A stretch of 64,000 nucleotides of DNA from Variovorax sp. dw_308 (GCF_019207085.1 NZ_JAATOM010000002.1:248001-312000); one strand, 5' to 3'; positions 36,128 through 45,759 are shown, counted from the first letter of the stretch. Notes: generated from the sequence alone by a model not told the origin. Made by a program: numbers and translations.

Positions 36128-36721
36128 TCAGTCCGGCGACCCGCCGGTTTTGGTCTTGCGACCCTTGAAATCAACGATTGGCGCAAGCCGCGCATCACGC
36201 AACTCATCCAATGCAAAGCCCAGCGCCTGCAACGGTGCGGGCGCGCGCTTCTTGCTCACCTTTTGTCCTGGCTTGGGTGCGGGGTCGTCGCTCCAGACGA
36301 TCTGCCAGCCACCCGACTCGGCCCGCTCCAGCGTGCCCCGAAACTTCTTGCGGCTGGCCGACACATGGCCACCCGCCGCGGCGCCCATGGGCGCCTTGAG
36401 CGTCAGGTCGATCACCTCGCCGACGAAACGCTCAAAATCCTTCTCGTGCCGCAGCGGCCTGTCGATACCGGGCGAGGAAACCTCGAGCCGCTTGTATTCG
36501 ACCTGGTCGACTTCCAGCGCAAACTGGAGCTGCCGCGTGACCTTCTCGCAGTCCTCGACCGTCACGAACGGTTCGGGCGCGCCGGCCACAGCCTCTGAAT
36601 TGGGGCCAGTCCAGGGCAAATCAATCGTGACGCGCAGCAATCCCCCGGCGGATCTTTCGATCTCGACCAGGTCGTAGCCGAGTCCGGCAACGGTTTGTTC
36701 CACTGTCTGCTGCAATGCCAC
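36128..36721 (-). CDS. rimP: Ribosome maturation factor RimP
   Basis: 30S subunit maturation factor, 197 aa. Motifs: [38 protein letters not shown] and [20 protein letters not shown]. The C-terminal SH3-like domain contains [19 protein letters not shown]. The start is a GTG at 36721. It is the first gene of the rimP-nusA-infB operon and is preceded by a leader with a hairpin and a terminator. Confidence 0.95.
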   Translation of the reverse strand: MALQQTVEQTVAGLGYDLVEIERSAGGLLRVTIDLPWTGPNSEAVAGAPEPFVTVEDCEKVTRQLQFALEVDQVEYKRLEVSSPGIDRPLRHEKDFERFVGEVIDLTLKAPMGAAAGGHVSASRKKFRGTLERAESGGWQIVWSDDPAPKPGQKVSKKRAPAPLQALGFALDELRDARLAPIVDFKGRKTKTGGSPD

Positions 36722-36757
36722 GTGTTCGAATTCGCCTTTGAGTTTGTGCCTGTGCCT

Positions 36758-36797
36758 GACACTGCCCCGGGCGCCGCCCTGACCGTGCGGCAGTGTC
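36758..36797 (-). promoter_or_regulatory. Hairpin in the rimP-nusA leader
   Basis: A perfect 9-bp inverted repeat GACACTGCC (36758-36766) / GGCAGTGTC (36789-36797) with a 22-nt GC-rich loop lies 37-76 nt before the rimP GTG. It is in the RNA made from the putative promoter at 36859. It may be part of a leader control element or a protein-binding stem. Confidence 0.5.
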
Positions 36798-36811
36798 GAA
36801 ATCGATCGACC

Positions 36812-36843
36812 AAAAAAAACGGGCGGTTGGTACCCGCCCGTTT
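36812..36843 (-). terminator. Intrinsic terminator at the head of the rimP-nusA-infB operon
   Basis: Minus strand: AACGGGCGGGT, loop, ACCGCCCGTTTTTTTT. The stem is about 10 bp and GC-rich and is followed by eight T. It lies about 90 nt before rimP. It either ends transcription from the MFS gene (stop at 37026) or acts as an attenuator, because a TATAAT lies just upstream. There is no T-run on the plus strand, so it acts leftward. Confidence 0.88.
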
Positions 36844-36858
36844 GGTCGTGAGCCTCGA

Positions 36859-36864
36859 ATTATA
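36859..36864 (-). promoter_or_regulatory. Consensus -10 element for the rimP operon
   Basis: Minus strand TATAAT in GGCATATAATTCGAGG. The expected transcription start (about 36852) is roughly 9 nt before the terminator stem. The -35 region is poor (TCGCAA or GTCGCA at 17-18 nt). It is a real candidate promoter because a perfect -10 is rare in DNA this GC-rich. Confidence 0.5.
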
Positions 36865-37025
36865 TGCCAGTTATGTTTCAGTTGCGACGAAATAGCTCAT
36901 GGATCGCGCCTGCCCAGCGACGATTCGGACGAACTGCGGCTTGAACGGCAGCTTTGAAACATTGTGTTTCCATTGATGCGCGCGCCGCACGGGGGACAGC
37001 AAGGCGGCAAGCGCTTCCGGAGCGT

Positions 37026-38216
37026 TTATCCCCTCTTGCGCCACACCATGACGAACAACACGCTCCCGCCCATGAGCGCCGCCGCCGCCGCCAGCAGCGG
37101 CACCGCGAAGCTGCCCGTGGCGTGCGCCAACGGCGCGGCGAACAAGGGGCCGACGATCTGGCCGACGCCGTAAGAGGCGGTGGCATACCCGATCAGGCCG
37201 GCGGCCGCGTTGCCGCGCAGGCGCCGCGCCTCGCGCACTGCGAACAGCGTGATGGCGGTGAACGGCAGGCCCAGCAGGACGCTGCCCAGCGTGAAGCCCA
37301 CGACCGTCGGCCAGACCACCGAGAGCAACACTCCGAGCGCCTGCAGCGCGCATCCGGCGGCCAGCAGCAGGCGGTTGTCCCAATGCGAGGGCATGCGCGC
37401 ACCGATGATCGCGCCGGGCACGATGGCCAGGCCGAACAGGGGCCAGAACAGGTCGGGCCAGGGCGAGCCCGGCAGCGCCTGCCGGGCGATCACCGGCAGG
37501 AAAGTCGCGGTGATGATGTAGCCGAAACCGGCGATGCCATAGAGCGCCACCAGCCAGCGCGCATCGCTGCGCGCCGCGGCCAGTGCGTGGGCGGCCGGCG
37601 GCGATGCGGCCGGCGCGGCAGCCGCGCCGCCAGCGGCGCCATCGTCGAAGACGCGCCAGATCAGCGCGACCAGCAACAGCGCGACCAGGCCGAAGCCTAT
37701 CCATGCGGCCGTCGAACCCCAACGTCCCACCACACCGCCCAGCAGCCCTGTTGCGGCAATGCCGATGCCAGGCCCCGCATAGATCACGCCGCCCAGCGCC
37801 GGCGCGCCCGTCTCCGCGAGCCGCCGCAGCCCCCAGCCCGAGGCGAACACGAAAACCCAGGCGCTGACGACGCCCGCGGCGCCGCGCAGCACGCCCCAGG
37901 CCGCGAAGTCGTTCAACAAGCCCATGCCGAGCAGCAGCGCCGCTGTCGCGATCAATCCACCCCGCACCATCGCGATGGGCCGCAGGTGAATCGCCGCACA
38001 CGACAGCGCGCCGACGAAGTAGCCGAGGTAGTTCAGCGAAGCGAGCAGGCCGCCGCCCTCGAGGTCCAGCTTTCCCTCCGCCAGCATCACCGGCAGCATC
38101 GGCGTGAAGGCGAATCGTCCGATGCCCAGCGCCACCGCCAAGGTCACCATGCAGGCCAGTGCGGCGCGCCAGGCTCCGCGCCTGTTTGCAGCGTCGTCGG
38201 TTACGGGCTGGCTCAC
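37026..38216 (-). CDS. YbfB/YjiJ-family MFS transporter
   Basis: Major facilitator superfamily protein of 396 aa with twelve predicted helices. The first helix contains LAVALGIGRFAFTPMLPVML, which is characteristic of the YbfB/YjiJ family. It is probably an exporter; the substrate is unknown. GTG 38216 is preferred because GAAGG lies seven bases before it; a TTG one codon upstream is possible. It reads in the same direction as yejF, 58 bp downstream of it, and may be the last gene of that transcript. Confidence 0.88.
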   Translation of the reverse strand: MSQPVTDDAANRRGAWRAALACMVTLAVALGIGRFAFTPMLPVMLAEGKLDLEGGGLLASLNYLGYFVGALSCAAIHLRPIAMVRGGLIATAALLLGMGLLNDFAAWGVLRGAAGVVSAWVFVFASGWGLRRLAETGAPALGGVIYAGPGIGIAATGLLGGVVGRWGSTAAWIGFGLVALLLVALIWRVFDDGAAGGAAAAPAASPPAAHALAAARSDARWLVALYGIAGFGYIITATFLPVIARQALPGSPWPDLFWPLFGLAIVPGAIIGARMPSHWDNRLLLAAGCALQALGVLLSVVWPTVVGFTLGSVLLGLPFTAITLFAVREARRLRGNAAAGLIGYATASYGVGQIVGPLFAAPLAHATGSFAVPLLAAAAALMGGSVLFVMVWRKRG

Positions 38217-38274
38217 CAACTGACCTTCGCGCTGCGCGCTTCGGTGCGAGCGCCTTCGAGCGGCCGGGCGGCGC

Positions 38275-39885
38275 TCATGACTGAATCAACGCCGAAGCGA
38301 CCAGTTGCCGGGTGTAGGGGTGGCGCGGCGCGTCCAGCACCTGGTCGACGTGGCCGGCTTCGAGGATCGCGCCGTCCTTCATCACGATGACCTCATGCGC
38401 CATCGCGCGGATCACTTCGACGTCGTGCGTGATCAGCAGGTAGCTCAGGCCGCGCTCGCGCTGCAGGCGCTGGAGCAGGCTCAGCACCTGCTTCTGGATG
38501 GTGACGTCGAGCGCGCTGGTCGGTTCGTCGAGCACCAGCAGTCGCGGGTTCACGATCAGCGCACGTGCGATGGCGATGCGCTGGCGTTGCCCACCGGAGA
38601 ACTCGTGCGGATAGCGGTCGAGCAGGGACGGGAACTGCGCCTCGGTCAGGCCCACGTCGTTCAAAGCGGCCAAGCTGCGCACGCGGCGCGCGGCGGTGTC
38701 AAGCGCAGGCTCATGCACCTTCAGGCCTTCACCGACGATCTGCTCGACGGTCATGCGGGGCGAGAGCGAGGAGAACGGGTCCTGGAACACCACCTGCATG
38801 ACGCGTCGCAAGGCCCGATCGGCGGCGCCATTGCCGGTCCATGCCTTGCCGGCGATGCCGAGCGTGCCTTCGTGGCGCAACAGACCGAGCGCCGCGAGTG
38901 CCAGTGTCGACTTGCCGGAACCCGATTCACCGACGACGCCCAGCGTCTGGCCCTGCGCAATGGCCAGGTCCGCGCCCTGCACGGCGACGAACGCGCCCTT
39001 GCTGAACCAACCGCGCAGGCCCGGCATTGGCACCGGGTAGGTCACGCGCAGTCCCTTGGCCTGCAACACTGCGTCGCCGCCCTGCCCCTGCGCCGGCACC
39101 ACGTCGCGCTCGGGGCGGCTGTCGATGAGCTTTCGCGTGTAGGGATGCTGCGGCGCGTCGAACACGGTGCGCACCGGTCCGTGCTCGACGATGTGGCCGT
39201 TCTCCATCACTGCCACGCGGTCAGCGAAATGGCGCACCAGGTTGAGGTCGTGCGTGATCAGCAGCACCGCCATGCCGTGTTTGGCCTGCAGGCCGGCCAG
39301 CAACGCGAGGATCTGGGCGCGCACGGTCACGTCGAGGGCGGTGGTCGGCTCGTCGGCCAGCAACAGGCGCGGCTTGCAGGCCAGCGCCATCGCGATCATG
39401 GCGCGCTGACGTTGCCCGCCGGAGAGCTGGTGGGGGAAGGACAACGCACGCCGCCCCGGCTCGGGAATGCCGGTTTCCGCGAGCAGCTTGACCGCCGCCG
39501 CATGCGCCTCGCGCTTTGACAGCCCCTCGTGCAGTTCGAGCACCTCGGCGACTTGGTCGCCCACCGGATACAGCGCGTTGAGCGCGGTCATCGGCTCCTG
39601 GAAGATCATCGCGATCTCCTTGCCGCGGATGCCGCGCAGTTGCTGCTCCGGCAAGGACAGCAGGTCGCGCGCGTCGCCGCCTTGGCCATGAAAGGTCGCA
39701 ACGCCGCCCAGCTCGGCGTTCTGCACCAGCCGCAGCAGCGACAGCGCCGTCACCGTCTTGCCCGAGCCGGATTCGCCTACGAGCGCCAGTTTCTCTCCCG
39801 CGGCCACCTGGAAGTCGATGCCATGCACCACTTCCTTGCCGCCGAAGGCCACGCGCAGGTTCCGGACGTCGAGCAAGGGGGTCAT
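38275..39885 (-). CDS. yejF: Peptide ABC transporter ATP-binding protein YejF (two ATPase domains)
   Basis: Fused double ATPase of 536 aa for the Yej oligopeptide importer. Domain 1 has Walker A GESGSGKT (residues 36-43) and signature LSGGQRQRAMIAMAL. Domain 2 has Walker A GESGSGKST and signature FSGGQRQRIAIARALI. Walker B motifs are LLLADEPTTALD and LLVLDEPTSALD. It ends the yejA-yejB-yejE-yejF order and is separated from yejE by 181 bp that hold a large inverted repeat. Confidence 0.95.
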   Translation of the reverse strand: MTPLLDVRNLRVAFGGKEVVHGIDFQVAAGEKLALVGESGSGKTVTALSLLRLVQNAELGGVATFHGQGGDARDLLSLPEQQLRGIRGKEIAMIFQEPMTALNALYPVGDQVAEVLELHEGLSKREAHAAAVKLLAETGIPEPGRRALSFPHQLSGGQRQRAMIAMALACKPRLLLADEPTTALDVTVRAQILALLAGLQAKHGMAVLLITHDLNLVRHFADRVAVMENGHIVEHGPVRTVFDAPQHPYTRKLIDSRPERDVVPAQGQGGDAVLQAKGLRVTYPVPMPGLRGWFSKGAFVAVQGADLAIAQGQTLGVVGESGSGKSTLALAALGLLRHEGTLGIAGKAWTGNGAADRALRRVMQVVFQDPFSSLSPRMTVEQIVGEGLKVHEPALDTAARRVRSLAALNDVGLTEAQFPSLLDRYPHEFSGGQRQRIAIARALIVNPRLLVLDEPTSALDVTIQKQVLSLLQRLQRERGLSYLLITHDVEVIRAMAHEVIVMKDGAILEAGHVDQVLDAPRHPYTRQLVASALIQS

Positions 39886-39910
39886 GGGGATACGGATCCA
39901 GGTACGGGAT

Positions 39911-40038
39911 CGGACAGCCGAACGCAGAAGAAATACAAACGTTGCGCAGAAGCCGCAAAAGAACAGCCAGAAGAAACTTTCAGGAATTTCCTTTGCGACT
40001 TCTGCGAAACCTTTGCGACTTCTGCGTTCGGCAGTCCG
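39911..40038. repeat. Long imperfect inverted repeat between yejE and yejF
   Basis: The outer arms are 20 bp (39911-39930, CGGACAGCCGAACGCAGAAG; 40019-40038) with one mismatch. The inner part continues as a weaker palindrome, because GCAGAAGCCGCAAAAG on the left pairs with CTTTGCGACTTCTGCG on the right, which itself occurs twice in tandem (39991-40006 and 40011-40026). A further direct repeat of CCCGATTTCCGGC-type DNA follows to 40066. The RNA would fold into one long stem inside the yej message. Confidence 0.85.
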
Positions 40039-40066
40039 ATTTCCGGCTGCCCGATTTCCGGCCGTT

Positions 40067-41110
40067 TCATCGTTCTGCCTTCCGGGGATCCAGAGCGTCG
40101 CGCAAGGCGTCGCCCATGAAGGTCAGCAGCATCAGCGTCAGCACCAGCACGCCGAAGGTCGACAGCGAGATCCACCAGGCGTCGATGTTGGCCTTGCCCT
40201 GGCTCAACAACTCGCCGAGCGAGGGCGTACCGGGCGGCACGCCGAGGCCGAGGAAGTCGAGCGAGGTCAGCGCCAGGATGGCGGCGCTCATGCGGAATGG
40301 CAGGAAGGTCACGACCGGCACCATGCTGTTCGGCAGGATGTGGCGCCACATGATCTGCAGGTTGCCGACACCCAACGCACGGGCGGCGCGGACGTAGTCC
40401 ATCTGCCGGTTGCGCAGGAATTCGGCGCGCACGTAGTCCGACAGGCCCATCCAGCCGAACAGGCTCAGCAACACCAGCAGCAGCGCGACGCTGGGCGCGA
40501 AGATGGCGCTGAAGATGATGAGCAGGTACAGCTCCGGCATAGAACCCCAGATCTCGATGAAGCGCTGGAAAGCCAGGTCGGTCTTGCCGCCGAAGAAGCC
40601 CTGGATCGCGCCGGTGGCGACGCCGAGCACCACGCCGATGACGGTCAGCGCCAGGCCGAACAACACGCTGACACGAAAGCCGTAGATCAACTGCGCGAGC
40701 AAGTCGCGGCCCCGATCGTCGCTGCCCAGCAGGTTCGCGCGTGACGGCGGCGCCGGATTGGGCGCCTTGGCGTAGTAGTTGAGCGTCTTCGGTCCGTAGG
40801 TATTGGGGGCATAGATCGCCCAGTTGTCACCTTGCGTGATGCGTTGGCGCACGAAGGGGTCGAGATAGTCCGCCGGGGTGTCGAAGTCACCGCCAAAGGT
40901 CTTCTCCGCGTAGTCGCGAAACACCGGGAAGTAGGTCTTGCCTTCGTAGCGCACGACCAGGGGCTTGTCTGTGGAAAGCACTTCGGCGAACAGGCTGAGC
41001 ACCACCAGCGCGGTGAAGAGCGCAAGGCTCCAGAAGCCGAGCCGGTTGCGCTTGAAGCGCAGCCAGGCGCGCTCGCCGGGGCTCAACGAAACGGTCACGG
41101 GGCTAGTCAA
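40067..41110 (-). CDS. yejE: Peptide ABC transporter permease YejE
   Basis: Inner-membrane permease of 347 aa (DppC/OppC type). It has an N-terminal helix (LGFWSLALFTALVVLSLFAE), a periplasmic segment with the YejE-typical FRDYAEKTFGGDFDTPADYL, and the permease EAA loop ALGVGNLQIMWRHILPNSMV. The start is a TTG at 41110 (GAGGG six bases before it), which overlaps the yejB stop by eight bases; a GTG at 41098 is an alternative. YejB/YejE form the membrane channel for peptides and microcin C-like compounds. Confidence 0.94.
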   Translation of the reverse strand: MTSPVTVSLSPGERAWLRFKRNRLGFWSLALFTALVVLSLFAEVLSTDKPLVVRYEGKTYFPVFRDYAEKTFGGDFDTPADYLDPFVRQRITQGDNWAIYAPNTYGPKTLNYYAKAPNPAPPSRANLLGSDDRGRDLLAQLIYGFRVSVLFGLALTVIGVVLGVATGAIQGFFGGKTDLAFQRFIEIWGSMPELYLLIIFSAIFAPSVALLLVLLSLFGWMGLSDYVRAEFLRNRQMDYVRAARALGVGNLQIMWRHILPNSMVPVVTFLPFRMSAAILALTSLDFLGLGVPPGTPSLGELLSQGKANIDAWWISLSTFGVLVLTLMLLTFMGDALRDALDPRKAER

Positions 41111-42116
41111 ACTTCACCCTCGGATCGACCCACACATAGCAGAGGTCGCTGATCAGCTTGGTCACCAGCCCGATCAGCGTGAAGAGATACAGCGTGCCCA
41201 TCACGACCGGATAGTCGCGCCGGATGACGCTCTCATAGCTCAGCAGGCCCAGGCCGTCGAGCGAGAACAGCGTCTCGATCAACAGCGACCCGGTGAAGAA
41301 AGCAGTGATGAAGGCCGCGGGAAAACCAGTGACGATGGGGATCAGCGCATTGCGGAACACGTGCTTCCACAGCACCTGCCGTTCACCAAGGCCCTTGGCG
41401 CGCGCGGTCAGCACGTACTGCTTGCGGATCTCCTCCAGGAAGGCGTTCTTCGTCAGCATGGCAGTGATCGCGAAGCTGCCCAGAACCATGGCCGTGACGG
41501 GCAGCGCGATGTGCCAGAGGTAGTCGACGATCCTCGCTCCCCAACTCAAGCTGTCCCAGTTGGGCGAAGTCAGCCCGCGCAAGGGGAACCACTGCAGTTG
41601 CCCTCCGAATACCACGAGTAGCGCCACACCCAGCACAAAGCCCGGGATCGCGTAGCCCACCAGCACGATGAGCGTGGTCCAGAAGTCGAAGCGCGAACCG
41701 GCGCGCACGGCCTTGGCCACGCCCAGCGGCACCGCGATCAGGTAGCTGATGAAGAAAGTCCACAAGCCCAGGCTGATCGACACCGGCAGCTTCTCGCGAA
41801 TCAGCTGGCCCACGGCCTTGTGCTGGAAGAAGCTGTTGCCCAGGTCGAAGCGCGCGAACTGGCCGATCATCTGCCAGAAGCGCTCGGGGGCGGGCTTGTC
41901 GAAGCCGTACAGCGCCTTGATCTCGGCGATCTGCTTGGGGTCCAGGGCGCGTGTGGTCGGTCCGCCGGCGATGCGGCTTTCCTTGTCGGTGAGTTGCGAC
42001 ATCAGTTGCTCCGCCGGCCCGCCGGGCACGAACTGCACGATCGCGAAATTCAGCAACAGCACGCCCAGCAAGGTCGGGATGATCAGCAGCAGGCGACGAA
42101 GGATGTAGGCGGCCAT
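41103..42116 (-). CDS. yejB: Peptide ABC transporter permease YejB
   Basis: DppB/OppB-type permease, 337 aa, six predicted helices. It starts MAAYILRRLLLIIPTLLGVL and has the EAA loop TARAKGLGERQVLWKHVFRN. The extended periplasmic loop with ESRIAGGPTTRALDPKQI is characteristic of YejB. It sits 9 nt after yejA and overlaps the yejE start. Confidence 0.96.
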   Translation of the reverse strand: MAAYILRRLLLIIPTLLGVLLLNFAIVQFVPGGPAEQLMSQLTDKESRIAGGPTTRALDPKQIAEIKALYGFDKPAPERFWQMIGQFARFDLGNSFFQHKAVGQLIREKLPVSISLGLWTFFISYLIAVPLGVAKAVRAGSRFDFWTTLIVLVGYAIPGFVLGVALLVVFGGQLQWFPLRGLTSPNWDSLSWGARIVDYLWHIALPVTAMVLGSFAITAMLTKNAFLEEIRKQYVLTARAKGLGERQVLWKHVFRNALIPIVTGFPAAFITAFFTGSLLIETLFSLDGLGLLSYESVIRRDYPVVMGTLYLFTLIGLVTKLISDLCYVWVDPRVKFD

Positions 42117-42125
42117 GTGCGTTGC

Positions 42126-43964
42126 TCAGGGGTTGGCGTCCCACCACATGGTGAGCAGCCAGAAACCGGCCAGCATGCGTTGCGGCAAGGCCTGCTCGGG
42201 CCGGCGCAAGTGGCCCTTGTGCGCGATGAAGTACTGCTTACCGTAATACATGGGAATGACGTAGTGCTGGTGCAGCAAGTAGCGGTCCAGCAGCTGGCTC
42301 GCGGTCGACAGCGCCTTGCGGTCGGGTGCGTTGACGATCAGCTCGATGATCTCGTCGAGCACCGGGTCGCTGATGCCGCTCAGGTTCTGGCTGCCCTTCT
42401 CGGCCGCCGATGCGGAGCCGAAGTCGTCGTAGAGCTCGTTGCCGGGGCTGGACGAGCCGCCCAGGATGTTGATGGCCAGGTCGAAGTCGAAGTCGTCCTG
42501 CTTCTTCTTGATGAGCGTCGCGTCGCGCAGGCGGATCTGCAGCGCGATGCCCAGCTTGGCCAGGTTGCGCGACCAGGCGGTCAGCACCGGCTCGGAACTG
42601 CGGTCGGCGATGTCGATGTCCATCACGAAGGCCTGGCCGGCCTGGTCGCGCAAGGCGCCGTCGCGGTAGGTCCAGCCGGCCTCGCGCAGCAGTGCCTGCG
42701 CCCGCACGAGATTCCTGCGCAGGCCTTCGGCGCTGTCGCCGGTCGCGGCCGGTCGCGGCAAGGGGCCTTTCACCTGTGCCAGGTAGCGCTGCTTGTTCTT
42801 CAGTTGCTCGATCAGCGCCTGCTCATCCGCGCTCACCGCGGGCTGGGCCATCAGGTCGTCGCTGTTCTGGAAGTAGCTCTGCGTGCGCGCGCGCCGCCCG
42901 TAGAAGAGGTGCTGGTTCAACCAGTCGAAGTCGAAGGACAGCGCCAGCGCCTCGCGCATCCGCACGTCCTGGAAGCGGGGCTGGCGCAGGTTCAGCACGA
43001 TGCCCTGCATGCCGGTGGCGCGGCGATGCGAGATTTCGTCCTTGATGATCTCGCCCGAATCGAAGCGCTTGCCCTTGTAGCGGCGAACCCAGGCCAGGAT
43101 CGAGGTTTCTTCCAGCGCGTCGAGCGCGCCCGTCTTGAGCGACTCCTCCTCGCCGAGCCGGTCCTTGAAGTACTGGTAGCTCACCTCGCCGAAGTTGAAC
43201 ATGCCCTTGCGCACCGGAAGGTCTGCGGCCCAGTAGTCGGGCCGGCGCTTGTAGCTGATGGACTTGCCGAAGTCGACCTTGTCGATCACGTAGGGGCCGG
43301 TGGCGATGGGTGGCTCGCTCACCACCTCGTCGAAGGGCTTGCCCTTGCCCCAGTTGGGCGAGAACACCGGCAGTTGGCCGATGATCATGTGCAGCTCCGA
43401 GTTCTTGCGCTTGAAGTCGAAGCGGATCACGCGATCGCTGACGACGACCGCCTCCTTCACGTCGGCCCAGTAGGAGCGGAAGGTAGGGCTGGCCCGCTTG
43501 CTCATCAGCGTGTCGAAGGAGTACTTCACGTCCTTCGCCAGCACCGGTGTCCCATCGGAAAAGCGCGCCTTGGCATTGAGCCGGAAGGTGACGCTCAGGT
43601 GGTCGGCTGCGAGTTCGGCGTCCTCGGCCAGCATGCCATAGTTGGAGAATGGCTCGTCCTCGCTGTGCGTCATCAGCGATTCGAACAGCAGGCTGTATTC
43701 CGCGAACACGAAGCCGTTGGCGCTATAGCCCATGCCCACCGGAGGCCGGCCCTTGAGGATGAAGGGATTGAGCTTGTCGAAGGTGCCGCTGGCCGACAGC
43801 GTGAGAGAGCCGCCCTTGGGCGCTTCGGGGTTGACGTAGTCCCAGTGCTTGAAGGACCGGCCGTACTTGGGCTCATAACCCATGCCCATGCCGTGCACGG
43901 CCCAAGCCGGCCCGCCGAAGCAGGCCGCGCAGAGCATCACCATCGAAAGCAGCCAACCTCGCAT
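42126..43964 (-). CDS. yejA: Peptide ABC transporter substrate-binding protein YejA
   Basis: Periplasmic family 5 (SBP_bac_5) oligopeptide-binding protein of 612 aa. A signal peptide ([19 protein letters not shown]) precedes a mature part starting [40 protein letters not shown] is the Yej-type opening. The start at 43964 begins the signal peptide; an ATG at 43997 would add 11 residues and run almost to fabI. The fabI ATG is only 38 bp away on the other strand, so the promoters must overlap the coding ends. Confidence 0.95.
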   Translation of the reverse strand: MRGWLLSMVMLCAACFGGPAWAVHGMGMGYEPKYGRSFKHWDYVNPEAPKGGSLTLSASGTFDKLNPFILKGRPPVGMGYSANGFVFAEYSLLFESLMTHSEDEPFSNYGMLAEDAELAADHLSVTFRLNAKARFSDGTPVLAKDVKYSFDTLMSKRASPTFRSYWADVKEAVVVSDRVIRFDFKRKNSELHMIIGQLPVFSPNWGKGKPFDEVVSEPPIATGPYVIDKVDFGKSISYKRRPDYWAADLPVRKGMFNFGEVSYQYFKDRLGEEESLKTGALDALEETSILAWVRRYKGKRFDSGEIIKDEISHRRATGMQGIVLNLRQPRFQDVRMREALALSFDFDWLNQHLFYGRRARTQSYFQNSDDLMAQPAVSADEQALIEQLKNKQRYLAQVKGPLPRPAATGDSAEGLRRNLVRAQALLREAGWTYRDGALRDQAGQAFVMDIDIADRSSEPVLTAWSRNLAKLGIALQIRLRDATLIKKKQDDFDFDLAINILGGSSSPGNELYDDFGSASAAEKGSQNLSGISDPVLDEIIELIVNAPDRKALSTASQLLDRYLLHQHYVIPMYYGKQYFIAHKGHLRRPEQALPQRMLAGFWLLTMWWDANP

Positions 43965-44002
43965 GCGAGAATTCTGCCCAAGATTTGAAAGAGGCAACGA
44001 CC

Positions 44003-44794
44003 ATGGGCTTTCTCGCTGGCAAAAAACTTCTGATCACAGGCGTCCTGAGCAATCGCTCCATCGCCTACGGCATTGCCAGGGCATGCCACGCGCAAGGTGC
44101 GGAACTGGCCTTCAGCTATGTAGGCGAGCGCTTCAAGGACCGCATCACCGAGTTCGCCGCCGACTTCGACTCCAGGCTGATCTTTGATTGCGACGTGGGC
44201 GACGACGCGCAGATCGACAAGCTGTTCGCGGACCTGTCCCAGACGTGGCCCAAGTTCGACGGCTTCGTGCACAGCATCGGCTTTGCGCCGCGCGAAGCCA
44301 TCGCGGGCGACTTCCTCGAAGGCCTGTCGCGCGAAGGCTTCAGGATCGCGCACGACATCAGCGCGTACAGCTTCCCGGCAATGGCCAAGGCGGCCCTGCC
44401 CTACCTCAACGACAAGTCGGCCTTGCTGACCCTCACCTACCTGGGCTCCGTGCGCGCCCTGCCCAACTACAACACCATGGGACTCGCCAAGGCCAGCCTG
44501 GAAGCATCGGTGCGCTACCTGGCCGAATCGCTGGGCCCCAAGGGCATGCGCGTCAACGGCATCAGCGCCGGTCCTATCAAGACCCTGGCGGCCAGCGGCA
44601 TCAAGGATTTCGGCAAGATGCTCAACGGCGTTGCGAGGACGGCGCCCGTGCGTCGCAACGTGACGATCGACGAAGTGGGCAACGTGGCTGCCTTTCTGTT
44701 GAGCGACCTCGCCAGCGGCGTGAGCGCCGAGATCACCTACGTCGACGGCGGCTTCAGCCAGGTCGTAGGGGGCCTGACGGAACCTGCCGCCTGA
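44003..44794 (+). CDS. fabI: Enoyl-[acyl-carrier-protein] reductase (NADH)
   Basis: Last step of the fatty acid elongation cycle, target of triclosan. The 263-aa short-chain dehydrogenase fold has the FabI-specific cofactor motif [13 protein letters not shown] and the catalytic Y156-x6-K163 in [16 protein letters not shown], with Y146 in TYLGS. The positions agree exactly with the E. coli enzyme. A ribosome site AGAGG precedes ATG 44003. Confidence 0.97.
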   Translation: MGFLAGKKLLITGVLSNRSIAYGIARACHAQGAELAFSYVGERFKDRITEFAADFDSRLIFDCDVGDDAQIDKLFADLSQTWPKFDGFVHSIGFAPREAIAGDFLEGLSREGFRIAHDISAYSFPAMAKAALPYLNDKSALLTLTYLGSVRALPNYNTMGLAKASLEASVRYLAESLGPKGMRVNGISAGPIKTLAASGIKDFGKMLNGVARTAPVRRNVTIDEVGNVAAFLLSDLASGVSAEITYVDGGFSQVVGGLTEPAA

Positions 44795-44865
44795 GTTTTT
44801 CGGTTTTCACAAGTGCCGCACCGCTCGGGGAAGGGCGCAAGCGGCCAGCGTATCCAAAGGGAAGT

Positions 44866-45714
44866 ATGTTGAAACGGCGAAATTTTCTCGCCCTGGGCGT
44901 TCTGTCATTCAGCCTGGGCAACCCAACGTTCGCGGCGCCAAGGCCCGTGATGCTGGCCGAGGTGTACCGGCCCGGGATGCCGCTCGATGACTATTGGGTC
45001 AGCGAGAAATTCGACGGGGTGCGCGGCTATTGGGACGGCAAGCAGTTCTGGACCCGCAATGGCGAACCGATCGTGGCGCCCGCGTGGTTCACCGCACCGA
45101 TGCCGGGCACCCCGATGGATGGCGAACTCTGGGCGGGCCGGGGCAAGTTCAACCTGGCCACGTCCACGGTGCGCAGCCAGACGCCCAACGGCGCGGCATG
45201 GCGCGAGATGCGCTTCATGGTGTTCGACCTGCCCATGCAACCGGGCGACTTCAATGCCCGCCTGGCCGCGTTGAGAAAGCTGCTGCCCGTCACGGCGGCG
45301 CCTTGGGTGGTGCTGGTGGCCCAGCAACGCGCGACCACGCCGGCCGAACTGCAGGCCCTGCTGGAGAAGACCCTCAAGCTAGGCGGCGAAGGGCTGATGC
45401 TGCACAAGGGGACTTCGCTCTATCGCGGTGAGCGCACCAGCGACCTGCTGAAGTTCAAGCCCTTCGACGATGCGGAGGCGCGGGTGGTGGGCGTCGTGCC
45501 TGGCAAGGGCAAGCACGCCGGCCGGCTCGGCGCCTTGGTGGTCGAGACGCCGGAAGGCCAACGCTTCAAGCTGGGCGGCGGTTTCACCGATGCCGACCGC
45601 GAAGACCCGCCGCCGGTCGGCGCCTGGGTCACGTACCGCTACAACGGCAAGAACCCGAGCGGCCTGCCGCGGTTCGCGCGCTTCCTGCGAGTGCGCCCCG
45701 ACCTGGTTGGTTGA
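44866..45714 (+). CDS. Exported ATP-dependent DNA ligase
   Basis: Small bacterial ATP-dependent DNA ligase (Lig E/Lig B-like minimal type), 282 aa. The nucleophile is K48 in SEKFDGVRGYWDG. Motifs III/IIIa are MDGELWAG and MRFMVFDLP, motif IV is LGGEGLMLH and motif V is SDLLKFKPF; an OB-fold domain with VGAWVTYRYNG ends the protein. The first 24 residues (RRNFLALGVLSFSLGNPTFA) look like a signal peptide, so it probably acts in the periplasm on incoming DNA, as proposed for LigE. It has a strong ribosome site (AAAGGGAAG) and follows fabI after 71 bp. Confidence 0.93.
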   Translation: MLKRRNFLALGVLSFSLGNPTFAAPRPVMLAEVYRPGMPLDDYWVSEKFDGVRGYWDGKQFWTRNGEPIVAPAWFTAPMPGTPMDGELWAGRGKFNLATSTVRSQTPNGAAWREMRFMVFDLPMQPGDFNARLAALRKLLPVTAAPWVVLVAQQRATTPAELQALLEKTLKLGGEGLMLHKGTSLYRGERTSDLLKFKPFDDAEARVVGVVPGKGKHAGRLGALVVETPEGQRFKLGGGFTDADREDPPPVGAWVTYRYNGKNPSGLPRFARFLRVRPDLVG

Positions 45715-45759
45715 GGCAAGGCGCTCCAACGCAGTCAAGCGTTCGACCGCGAAAGCGGA

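Noticed and set aside
36812..36843. Terminator acting on the plus strand
   Set aside because: The T-run follows the stem only when read on the minus strand; the plus-strand copy has a run of A before it and no T-run after it.
36871..38001. Long minus-strand open frame of about 376 codons overlapping the MFS gene
   Set aside because: It is a shadow frame: composition is Arg/Ala/Gly-rich with no domain, and the MFS frame in the same DNA has twelve clear membrane helices.
39911..40038. Possible CRISPR repeats between yejE and yejF
   Set aside because: The structure is inverted and nested, not evenly spaced direct repeats with unique spacers.
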